From positions 1 through 35,001 of the forward strand of contig CAUDEF010000021.1 in the NCBI GenBank assembly GCA_958448515.1: a stretch of DNA of 35,001 bases, read 5' to 3'. The position numbers and the translations under genes are program-made. Source of the DNA: an uncultured Phascolarctobacterium sp. (GTDB lineage Bacteria; Bacillota; Negativicutes; Acidaminococcales; Acidaminococcaceae). Under the pieces are notes generated by a model, which was given only the letters and a program-made list of their open reading frames with translations, made no database searches and was not told the origin of the DNA. This document shows, piece by piece, positions 22,503 through 29,247 of the stretch (position 1 is the stretch's first letter; each line of letters begins with the position of its first letter).

Positions 22503-23831
22503 TCAGCCAATGCCGCCATAAACAAGACCAAGAATAAGAACCAGAACAGTTAAAGGTACATAAATAATTCTTCCGGCAACGCCAAAAGCAGCAGAAAGCT
22601 TGCCATGACCGATTTCCAGCTCTTTTTTGATTTCGTCCCAGCCCAGCACGTAGTAAATGGAAACCGCACCCAGTACTGCACCAAAGGGAACAATAACAAT
22701 GGAAACAAAGTCCATCCAGCTGCCAACCTTAGGCTCTGCTTCAATAAAGATACCCACAGCCATGCTGATTACGCAGCATAAAATTACCGCAATATTTCTG
22801 GACATACCAAAATTTTTCTGCCAGCTTTCACTTACTGCCTCCAGCATATTGATTAAGGAAGTAATGCCGGCAAAGAAAACTGATAAGAAGAAGAACACTG
22901 CAAAAAACTGTCCCATGGGCATCTGCTGAAAGACGCTGGGCAAAGTTAAAAATACCAGAGAAGGACCCCTGTCAGCACCTATGCCAAAGGAGAATACCGC
23001 AGGCATAATCGCAAGGCCGGACAGCATAGCCGCCATGGTATCAAAGCAGGCTGTACGCAAAGATGCCTTGGGAATATCAACCTGCTTATCAAGATACGCA
23101 CCGTAAACAATCATACCGGAACCTGTTATGGACAGTGAAAAGAAAGCCTGACCCATAGCCATTACCCAGGTATCGGCACGCATAAGCATGTTCCAGTCAG
23201 GAACAAATAAAAATTCGTAGCCTTTTTCACTGCCCGGCAGGAAGAAAACCCACACTGCCAGAAACAAAAACAGCAGGAAAAATAACGGCATTAAAATTTT
23301 ACTTACTTTTTCAATGCCCTTAATAATACCCATTAAAAGCACAGCGCCGGTAATGGCAATAACCAGAAAATGCCATAAAAGACTGCCATACTCGCCGCTT
23401 GCCATAGCAAAATACGCCGCCGGATCAGCAGTTAAAAGCTCGCCGCTTAAAGAACCCCACAGGGTACGCAAAATCCAGCCCAAAATAATTGCATAACCAA
23501 TAGCAAGGCCCAGACTGCCCAAAAGGGGAATCCAGCCTAAAGTTTTGCCCAGTTTTGCCAGTCCGCGTCTGGCAAAGCAATATTTATACGATCCCAAAGT
23601 TCCTGTTCGCGCCAGTCTGCCAATGGCAAATTCTGCCGAAAGACCTACCCAGCCAAACAAAAACACAAAAAACAAATACGGAATTAAAAAAGCTGCTCCT
23701 CCATACTCACCTAAACGATACGGAAACAGCCAGATATTTCCCAATCCTACCGCAGAACCTACACAGGCTATAATAAAGCCAAAAGACGAGGTAAAACTGC
23801 CATTTTGATTACCAGTTTGTTGTTTTTCCAT
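22503..23831 (-). CDS. Sodium-dependent NSS-family transporter
   Basis: This 442-residue inner-membrane symporter belongs to the neurotransmitter:sodium symporter family, with about 11 membrane helices. The unwound first helix reads FIIACVGSAVGLGNIWLFPY (about 19-38), holding the Na+ and substrate site, with NIWLFPY in place of the usual NIWRFPY. ITSLINMLEAV is near the end. Substrates are usually amino acids, often tryptophan, tyrosine or branched-chain types; which one cannot be told here. AAAGGAAG lies seven bases before the ATG. It is a single gene, with an inverted repeat across its promoter. Confidence 0.92.
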   Translation of the reverse strand: MEKQQTGNQNGSFTSSFGFIIACVGSAVGLGNIWLFPYRLGEYGGAAFLIPYLFFVFLFGWVGLSAEFAIGRLARTGTLGSYKYCFARRGLAKLGKTLGWIPLLGSLGLAIGYAIILGWILRTLWGSLSGELLTADPAAYFAMASGEYGSLLWHFLVIAITGAVLLMGIIKGIEKVSKILMPLFFLLFLFLAVWVFFLPGSEKGYEFLFVPDWNMLMRADTWVMAMGQAFFSLSITGSGMIVYGAYLDKQVDIPKASLRTACFDTMAAMLSGLAIMPAVFSFGIGADRGPSLVFLTLPSVFQQMPMGQFFAVFFFLSVFFAGITSLINMLEAVSESWQKNFGMSRNIAVILCCVISMAVGIFIEAEPKVGSWMDFVSIVIVPFGAVLGAVSIYYVLGWDEIKKELEIGHGKLSAAFGVAGRIIYVPLTVLVLILGLVYGGIG

Positions 23832-23888
23832 ATTAACTTCCTTTCTACCCTGCAGCCACGCTGCTCTACAAATAAACTACACCTTATA

Positions 23889-23918
23889 CCATATCAGTTT
23901 TTATCTGATATGGCAAGG
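23889..23918 (-). promoter_or_regulatory. Symporter promoter overlapped by an inverted repeat
   Basis: Minus strand: TTGCCA (about 23916-23911), a 17-bp spacer, TATGGT (about 23893-23888). A 9-bp inverted repeat CCATATCAG/CTGATATGG (23889-23897 with 23905-23913) runs from the -35 to the -10 box, so a dimeric regulator bound here would block RNA polymerase. No regulator gene is adjacent. Confidence 0.55.
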
Positions 23919-24005
23919 AAAATTCTGAAAATTCATCTTTTTATGTAATATTCTATACAAATATTCTCCACATAAAATAAAGAAAAACTTTTTTCAGCAT
24001 ACTGC

Positions 24006-24033
24006 TTGACGAAAAAAATAATAGTGTTATAAT
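24006..24033 (+). promoter_or_regulatory. Promoter of the serC-serA operon
   Basis: TTGACG (24006-24011), a 16-bp spacer, TATAAT (24028-24033). It is nearly the same as the promoter at 6156-6183, including the A run, AGTGT before the -10 box and TCTACA after it. Transcription would begin near 24040, just before the T-box leader. Confidence 0.85.
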
Positions 24034-24230
24034 TCTCTACATAAACTCAATAACAGGAACGCTATGATAAAGAAGCAGTCTGCCAAGTTTTCAGAAAGCT
24101 GTCGGTTGATGCAAGACAGCAGCAAAGCTGAACTGTTCCGCTTTGGAGCGGCAAATGATGAATTTGACGGTTTCGCCCGATACAGCGAACTAAAGATGGC
24201 CGTAGGCAATTTGGGTGGCAACGCGGGAAA

Positions 24231-24268
24231 AGTTCTCGTCCCATGGGGGATGGAGAGCTTATTTTTTT
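24231..24268 (+). terminator. First T-box terminator
   Basis: GTTCTCGTCCC (24232-24242) pairs with GGGATGGAGAGC (about 24247-24258), with one bulged base and two wobble pairs, followed by TTATTTTTTT. Its 5' arm overlaps the first T-box antiterminator, the standard mutually exclusive arrangement. Confidence 0.8.
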
Positions 24269-24313
24269 ACCCTGTTACCTGTGTCCGGCCGAATTTGGGT
24301 GGCACCGCGAGAA

Positions 24314-24349
24314 GAGAAGCTCGTCCCAAGGGACAGCTTCTCTATTTTT
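24314..24349 (+). terminator. Second T-box terminator
   Basis: GAGAAGCTCGTCCC (24315-24328) pairs with GGGACAGCTTCTC (24331-24343) across a 2-3-nt loop, followed by TATTTTTA. It is 21 bp before the serC start and overlaps the second antiterminator. Confidence 0.88.
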
Positions 24350-24370
24350 ATATCCAAAGGAGATTTTATC

Positions 24371-25444
24371 ATGACAAGAGCATATAATTTTAACGCCGGA
24401 CCTTCTGCCATGCCTTTAGAAGTGCTGGAAGAAGCCCAAAGAGAATTTACTGATTTTCAACACACCGGAATGAGCATTATCGAAATGAGTCACCGCAGCA
24501 AGGAATACGCCAAGCTGCACCAGGAAACAAAAGACCTGCTGCGCGAACTGATGGAAATTCCGGAAAACTATGAAATCATGTTTATCCAGGGCGGCGGCAG
24601 CACTCAGTTTTTAATGACAGCTGCCAACTTCTTTACAAAAAAATACGCTGCTTATGTCAACACCGGCGTATGGTCAAAAAAAGCCATGGCTGAAGCAAAA
24701 TTCTTCGGCGAGGCCTATGAAGCAGCTTCAAGTGCTGACCGCAACCATACCTATATTCCGCAGGAATTTACAATTAAGGAAGATACTTCCTACGTACATT
24801 TAACTTCCAACAACACCATTTACGGTACAGAATATCAAACCTTCCCTGAATTTGCTGTTCCTGTTATCTGCGATATGTCCAGTGACATTCTTTCCCGCAG
24901 AGTTAATGTAGCAGATTTTGATCTCATTTACGCAGGCGCACAGAAAAACCTCGGTCCTGCTGGTGTAGTAATCGTAATTGCAAAAAAAGAATTCCTGGCA
25001 GAAGCAAACACCAATCTGCCCACAATGATGAAATATCAGACTTTTGCTGACAACGATTCCTTATATAACACACCGCCGGTCTTCTGCATTTATATGATTA
25101 ACAAAACCTTGCACTGGATCAAAAAACAGGGCGGCGTTGATGTTATCGCTGCCAATAACGCAGCTAAAGCGCAGGTTATCTATGATGCTATTGATAACAG
25201 CAACGGATTCTACATCGGTCATGCCGAAAAAGAATACCGCAGCAAAATGAATATTACTTTTAATCTGGCAGATAAAGAGCTGGAAAAAGATTTTGTTGAA
25301 CAGGCTAAAACCGCAGGCTTTGTAGGTGTAGGCGGTCATCGTCTTGTAGGTGGCTGCCGTGCATCAGCTTATAACGCAGTTCCTATGGAAGCATGCCAGG
25401 CTTTGGCAGAATTTATGCAAAAATATCAAAAACAACATCAGTAA
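24371..25444 (+). CDS. serC: SerC, phosphoserine aminotransferase
   Basis: This PLP enzyme converts 3-phosphohydroxypyruvate and glutamate to phosphoserine and 2-oxoglutarate, step two of serine synthesis. The 357-residue protein starts TRAYNFNAGPSAMP, the family signature. The PLP-binding Lys is Lys192 in AGAQKNLGPAG, and GGGSTQF (74-80) contacts the phosphate. The C-terminal GGHRLVGGCRASAYNAV is typical. The frame continues upstream through the T-box, but the ATG at 24371 has AAAGGAG nine bases before it. It is the first gene of a serine operon controlled by the leader. Confidence 0.97.
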   Translation: MTRAYNFNAGPSAMPLEVLEEAQREFTDFQHTGMSIIEMSHRSKEYAKLHQETKDLLRELMEIPENYEIMFIQGGGSTQFLMTAANFFTKKYAAYVNTGVWSKKAMAEAKFFGEAYEAASSADRNHTYIPQEFTIKEDTSYVHLTSNNTIYGTEYQTFPEFAVPVICDMSSDILSRRVNVADFDLIYAGAQKNLGPAGVVIVIAKKEFLAEANTNLPTMMKYQTFADNDSLYNTPPVFCIYMINKTLHWIKKQGGVDVIAANNAAKAQVIYDAIDNSNGFYIGHAEKEYRSKMNITFNLADKELEKDFVEQAKTAGFVGVGGHRLVGGCRASAYNAVPMEACQALAEFMQKYQKQHQ

Positions 25445-25467
25445 GAAAGATACAGGAGGAAATAAAT

Positions 25468-27060
25468 ATGACTATGAGAATTTTAGTAAGTGATGACGTA
25501 AGCGAAAAAGGTGTGGAACTTCTGCGCCAGCATTTTGATGTAGATGTAAAAACCAATATGCCCATTGAAGAATTAATTGCCTGCATCTGGCAGTATGACG
25601 GCCTTGTAACCCGCAGTCAGACTCAGGTTACCAAAGAAGTTATCGACGCTGCAACCAATCTTAAAGTAATCGGCCGTGCAGGCGTTGGCGTTGATAATAT
25701 TGATATTCCTGCTGCAACTGCCCGCGGCATTGTAGTTTTAAATGCTCCCGAAGGCAATACCATGGCGGCAACAGAACACACCGTAGCCATGATGATGGCT
25801 ATGACCAGACATATTCCCCAGGCTCATGCTTCCATTCAGGCAGGCAAATGGGACAGAAAAAGCTTTGACGGCATTCAGGTACAGGGCAAAACTCTCGGCA
25901 TTATCGGCGTAGGCCGTATCGGAAGCCGTGTTGCCAAACGCATGCAGGCTATGGAAATGACTACTATCGGCTATGACCCCTACATTACTGAAGAACGTGC
26001 ACAGCAGGTTGGCGTAGAACTGGTAGACCTTGATACCCTGCTTGCCAAATCTGACTATATTACCATTCATACTCCTCTTACCAAAGAAACAGAAAATATG
26101 CTCAACGCTGAAACCATTGCCAAAATGAAAGACGGTGTACGCATTGTTAACTGCGCCCGCGGCGGCTGCGTTGATACAAATGCTCTTGCCGAGGCGTTAA
26201 AATCCGGCAAAGTTGCAGGCGCTGCAATCGACGTTTATCCGGAAGAACCCTTGAATCCGGAGAACAATCCTTTCATCGGCATGTTCAATGTAGTACAAAC
26301 CCCGCATCTTGGTGCGTCCACTATCGAAGCACAAATCGGCGTAGCAGTTGACGTTGCCTACGGCGTAATTGACGCACTGGAAGGCAAACCGGTTATGACC
26401 GCCGTTAATATGGCGCCTATTCCCAAAAGCGTCGCTGCAGTTATCCAGCCTTATTTCAGACTGGCAGAGCGCATGGGCACTATCGGCATCTATCTGGCTG
26501 AAGGCCCCGTTAAAGAAGTGGAAGTTGAATATACCGGCGTACTGGCTGAAACCGAAACTCAGGCTTTAACTACTGCCTTCTTAAAAGGCTTGTTAAATCC
26601 CATTCTGCAGGAAAGCGTAAACTTTGTTAACGCTCCCGGCATTGCCAAAAAACGTCACCTGAATGTAAAAGAAGTAAAATCTCATAATCCCGGCTACTTT
26701 ACCACTGCTATCACCGTTAAAATCACTACCAGCAAAGCAGCTCATAAACTTGTAGGTACCCTGTTTGACGGCAAAGAAGCAAAAATTGTTGAAATCGACC
26801 AGTACAAAGTAGACTTTAAACCGGAAGGCTACCTGCTCCTTGCTCCTCATGCCAACAAACCTAATATGATTGGTCAGATGGCAACCATTCTGGGCAGCGC
26901 CGGCATCAACATCAACGGCATGCAGGTTGGCAGCACAACAGTTAAAGATACCAATATCATGGCGATTGCTGTAGGCAATGATATTCCTAATGACATTATG
27001 CTCCAGCTGCGCGGTATAGATGGTATCCTTGATGTAAAATTGATTAACTGCGAGGGTTAA
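25468..27060 (+). CDS. serA: SerA, D-3-phosphoglycerate dehydrogenase (ACT-domain type)
   Basis: This NAD-linked enzyme oxidises 3-phosphoglycerate, step one of serine synthesis. The 530-residue long form has a catalytic/nucleotide core (1-about 310), an intervening allosteric substrate-binding region (about 315-450) and a C-terminal ACT domain (about 455-530). The NAD site is GVGRIGSRVA (147-156). The catalytic set is Arg231 (NCARGG), Glu260 (EEP) and His280 (TPHLGAST). The ACT domain usually allows feedback inhibition by serine. AGGAGG lies seven bases before the ATG, 23 bp after serC. It ends one base before the next start. Confidence 0.97.
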   Translation: MTMRILVSDDVSEKGVELLRQHFDVDVKTNMPIEELIACIWQYDGLVTRSQTQVTKEVIDAATNLKVIGRAGVGVDNIDIPAATARGIVVLNAPEGNTMAATEHTVAMMMAMTRHIPQAHASIQAGKWDRKSFDGIQVQGKTLGIIGVGRIGSRVAKRMQAMEMTTIGYDPYITEERAQQVGVELVDLDTLLAKSDYITIHTPLTKETENMLNAETIAKMKDGVRIVNCARGGCVDTNALAEALKSGKVAGAAIDVYPEEPLNPENNPFIGMFNVVQTPHLGASTIEAQIGVAVDVAYGVIDALEGKPVMTAVNMAPIPKSVAAVIQPYFRLAERMGTIGIYLAEGPVKEVEVEYTGVLAETETQALTTAFLKGLLNPILQESVNFVNAPGIAKKRHLNVKEVKSHNPGYFTTAITVKITTSKAAHKLVGTLFDGKEAKIVEIDQYKVDFKPEGYLLLAPHANKPNMIGQMATILGSAGININGMQVGSTTVKDTNIMAIAVGNDIPNDIMLQLRGIDGILDVKLINCEG

Positions 27061-27061
27061 G

Positions 27062-27706
27062 ATGGTAAAAATTATTTTAGTTCGTCACGGCGAAACAACA
27101 TGGAATATAGAAGGACGCTATCAGGGTCAGGAAGATACTCCCCTCAGTGAGCGCGGTCTTAAGCAGGGAGCTCAGCTGGCGCAGGCATTAAAAGATATTC
27201 ATATCGACACCTGCATTTCCAGCCCTCTGCAGCGCTCCTATAATACCTGTAAATTCTGCGCAGATCTGCATAATCTGCCGGTAGAAAAAGACGAGCGCCT
27301 TACAGAAATTAATCACGGACTGTGGGAAGGCGTGCTTGCTCCTGATATAGCAAAAGCATATCCTGTGGAATTTAAGCAGTGGCACACAGCTCCCCATCTG
27401 GTGCAAATGCCCGGCGAAGGCGGAGAATCACTGGAAGATGTTCGCAGACGCGTACGTGCAGCCTTTGATGAATATGCTGAAAAATACGATGGTCAGACAA
27501 TTCTTGTGGCTGCTCACGATGCAGTTAACAAGGCTATTATCTGCGATATTCTCGGTCTTGGCATGGAGCATTTCTGGCAGATTAAACAGGATAATACCTG
27601 TATTAATGTTCTGGAATACAACGAAGACACATGGCGTTTAGTTCTCTTAAACTCCGTCAATCATATGGGCTTCCTGTTCAGCGGTATTGAGCAGGCAGGT
27701 TTGTAA
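27062..27706 (+). CDS. Histidine-phosphatase family protein, probable phosphoserine phosphatase (PSP)
   Basis: This 214-residue protein belongs to the phosphoglycerate-mutase-like superfamily. The phosphohistidine motif is LVRHGET (His9), with Arg58 (SSPLQRS), Glu83 (EINHGLWEG) and His152 (AAHD). In general the family includes dPGM, CobC/alpha-ribazole phosphatase and metal-independent phosphoserine phosphatase (iPSP, PspA of Hydrogenobacter). Its start is one base after the serA stop, in an operon lacking a SerB-type phosphatase, so the last step of serine synthesis is the best guess. Sequence alone does not rule out other small phosphoesters. A GAGGG site lies in the end of serA. Confidence 0.85.
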   Translation: MVKIILVRHGETTWNIEGRYQGQEDTPLSERGLKQGAQLAQALKDIHIDTCISSPLQRSYNTCKFCADLHNLPVEKDERLTEINHGLWEGVLAPDIAKAYPVEFKQWHTAPHLVQMPGEGGESLEDVRRRVRAAFDEYAEKYDGQTILVAAHDAVNKAIICDILGLGMEHFWQIKQDNTCINVLEYNEDTWRLVLLNSVNHMGFLFSGIEQAGL

Positions 27707-27716
27707 TCTGCAAAAA

Positions 27717-27753
27717 GCAAAAGAGGTTCAGCATAAGCTGAACCTCTTTTTTT
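27717..27753. terminator. Terminator of the serine operon
   Basis: A perfect 12-bp stem AAGAGGTTCAGC/GCTGAACCTCTT (27721-27732 with 27737-27748), loop ATAA, is followed by a seven-T run on the plus strand and preceded by A residues. It may also end the converging flavodoxin-like gene. Confidence 0.92.
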
Positions 27754-27765
27754 GTGTTCAAATAA

Positions 27766-28095
27766 CTATTTTATACTTTTGCCAAGTTCATAAGCCTTCT
27801 GCAGCTCTTCATGACCTTTAATATCACCGGGCTGAGTTACGCCACCGGCAAAAATAACTGCATCTGCCTGCTGCAGCACTGGCAGCATTTCACCCATATC
27901 ATCACTGATTATACACTTGTTGCTGCGAATACATGCCAGGCAGTCTTTGCAGAATTCAAATTTTTTATCAGCAAGGTTAATAATCTGTACATTATTGCCG
28001 CTTTCTGCCGCACCCTTGCCAAACTCTTTTGCCAGCATATCAGAGTTGCTGCCTTTACGCATACTGCCGGATACAATCAAAACATTTTTACTCAT
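27766..28095 (-). pseudogene. Flavodoxin/NADPH-dependent FMN reductase family, internal deletion
   Basis: This 109-residue frame matches the two ends of a protein family of about 180 residues. The N-terminal part is VLIVSGSMRKGSNSDML (FMN phosphate loop) with FCKDCLACIRSNKCI. After DAVIFA (about residue 83) it jumps to GGVTQPGDIKGHEELQKAYELGK, the usual C-terminal end. About 70-75 residues, including the segment after the FMN site, are missing with the frame kept. It is therefore probably non-functional or reduced to a cysteine-motif protein. GAAGG is seven bases before the ATG. The neighbouring cyclophilin-like frame is also damaged, which suggests decay of a pair. Confidence 0.8.
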
Positions 28096-28116
28096 TTTGC
28101 CTTCGCTTCTTTTTAT

Positions 28117-28343
28117 TTACTCTGCCAACGAAAATGCAGCTGTAACATTTCCCCTGCCTAATAATTTTCTCAATTCATCGGGAGTAATATTTTCCAGTCG
28201 TCCCAGTCTGGTAAAGTTCCAGCTGTTACGGTCGTAATAAATAACAATTTTATTACCCTGATATAAAATCAGATCACCTGCCGTAACATCTGTCTGCTTA
28301 TCGTCAACAGGCAAATCCTGCGGCAGATTGCCCACCTTTTCAT
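28117..28343 (-). pseudogene. Cyclophilin-like fold remnant, probable frameshift near the start
   Basis: The reading frame 28335-28117 (72 residues, GTG start) resembles the C-terminal part of the cyclophilin-like family: GDLPKRL-like GNLPQDLP, then TAGDLILYQGNKIVIYYD and LGRLENITPDEL. The N-terminal part is missing. A good AGGAGG ribosome site is eight bases before an ATG at 28343, but that ATG is out of frame. Inserting one A in the run that follows would give MKKVGNLPQDLP, joining the two. A single-base deletion or sequencing error is thus likely, though the protein would still be short for the family. Confidence 0.6.
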
Positions 28344-28435
28344 CTGTGCCTCCTGTACAGTATTTTATTTCTCTTCTTTAATTGTACTTCCTGCTTCATA
28401 TCTCTGCAAATACCTGAAATCTATCTTTTATAATG

Positions 28436-28464
28436 CCTATAGAGCATAATCTTTTGCGTAACAA
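28436..28464 (-). promoter_or_regulatory. Possible promoter of the cyclophilin-like/flavodoxin-like pair
   Basis: Minus strand: TTGTTA (28464-28459), a 17-bp spacer, TATAGG (28441-28436). The -10 box is weak. Confidence 0.4.
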
Positions 28465-28501
28465 TTAAAAAGCTGCCAACACCTCAGTTGACAGCTTTTT
28501 T
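28461..28501 (-). terminator. Terminator after the ferredoxin-ArsC gene
   Basis: A 13-15-bp stem, one mismatch, pairs 28466-28480 with 28487-28501 and is followed by a T run on the minus strand. It lies directly after the stop codon at 28503. Confidence 0.8.
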
Positions 28502-28502
28502 C

Positions 28503-29156
28503 TCAGGTCAGCTTTTTCTTTAAAGCCAAAATATTCTTTTCTATCTGCGCCATTATTTCATAAAAAACTTCATCACTTTGGCCGGAGGGATCTTCCAGTC
28601 CCCAGTTTTCGGCATACTGTGAAGGAACGTTAGGACAACTTACATTACAGCCCATAAAAATTACCACGTCAGGCTTTGGAATATCTTTAAGCAGCTTGTT
28701 AAACTGAGTTTCTTCCATGTTTATGCCGTACTTATCCTGCATCAGACGCACGGCATCAGGATTAAGATGGTCTTTCAGCTCCGTGCCGGCAGAATAGCTT
28801 TCAAAAACATCTGCCGCCAGAAGTTTGCCCAAAGCCTCTGCCATCTGACTGCGGCAGGAATTATGCACGCAGACAAAGGCTACTTTTGGCTTGCCGGTGC
28901 AATTAAGCTGCGGTTTGTACTTTTCAAAGTCATAATCAATATCTAAAGTCCCATCATCACCAAAATAATGAATGGCACCTGCCGGGCACTTTCTTTCACA
29001 GCCATGGCAGCCGTGTACGCAGCCGCTGCCATAAACAACTTTAGGTTTGCCTTCCGGTCCATCCGGCTTATACACACCATGTCTGCACATATTATTGCAC
29101 GCCATACAGCCAATGCATTTTTCATAATCTATTACAGGATACCAGGTCGCACTCAT
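28503..29156 (-). CDS. Ferredoxin-arsenate reductase (LMW-PTP) fusion protein
   Basis: This 217-residue protein joins an N-terminal 2[4Fe-4S] ferredoxin-type domain to a thioredoxin-type ArsC/low-Mr phosphatase domain. Cluster cysteines are 14, 17, 20, 24 and 46, 50, 53, 57. The ArsC part begins near residue 90 with the P-loop CVHNSCR (nucleophile Cys96, Arg102). The second redox pair is Cys170/Cys174 (MGCNVSCP), and DPSG is at 189-192. It probably reduces arsenate, or acts as a phosphatase; the ferredoxin domain might supply electrons in place of thioredoxin (inference). GGAGAAG is six bases before the ATG. No other ars gene is nearby. Confidence 0.85.
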   Translation of the reverse strand: MSATWYPVIDYEKCIGCMACNNMCRHGVYKPDGPEGKPKVVYGSGCVHGCHGCERKCPAGAIHYFGDDGTLDIDYDFEKYKPQLNCTGKPKVAFVCVHNSCRSQMAEALGKLLAADVFESYSAGTELKDHLNPDAVRLMQDKYGINMEETQFNKLLKDIPKPDVVIFMGCNVSCPNVPSQYAENWGLEDPSGQSDEVFYEIMAQIEKNILALKKKLT

Positions 29157-29195
29157 ATTTCTTCTCCATTTACATCAAATTTTATTGATATAAAT

Positions 29196-29224
29196 ACTAT
29201 ATCCGACATAACCTAAAAGTACAA
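29196..29224 (-). promoter_or_regulatory. Promoter of the ferredoxin-ArsC gene
   Basis: Minus strand: TTGTAC (29224-29219), a 17-bp spacer, TATAGT (29201-29196). Confidence 0.6.
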
Positions 29225-29247
29225 GTAAAATTTTGGTTAATACATAG

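Larger units (their letters stand above)
24053..24349 (+). promoter_or_regulatory. T-box leader with one Stem I and two antiterminator/terminator modules
   Basis: This tRNA-sensing leader precedes serC. Stem I shows a K-turn: GCT/AAAG at 24061-24072 pairs with CTTT/AGC at 24141-24149. The apical AGAAAGCTGTC...GACAGC pairs within 24093-24120. The specifier strand (24128-24140) contains TCC (Ser) at 24137-24139, with TGT (Cys) just before it. T-box sequences occur twice: GGGTGGCAACGCG (24213-24225) and GGGTGGCACCGCG (24297-24309). Both have TGGC, which pairs with a tRNA ending GCCA, as in tRNA-Ser; tRNA-Cys has a U discriminator. Each is followed by its own terminator, but there is no room for a second Stem I. 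Confidence 0.9.

Noticed and set aside
24209..24310. Two independent complete T-boxes
   Set aside because: Only about 30 bp lie between the first terminator and the second T-box, too little for a second Stem I.
24064..24387. Plus-strand open frame over the T-box
   Set aside because: It runs through the structured leader and overlaps the serC start; no ribosome site precedes it, and the T-box explains the sequence.
27062..27706. Glycolytic phosphoglycerate mutase (gpmA)
   Set aside because: The motif set is superfamily-wide, the length is shorter than dPGM of about 250 residues, and it sits in the serine operon.
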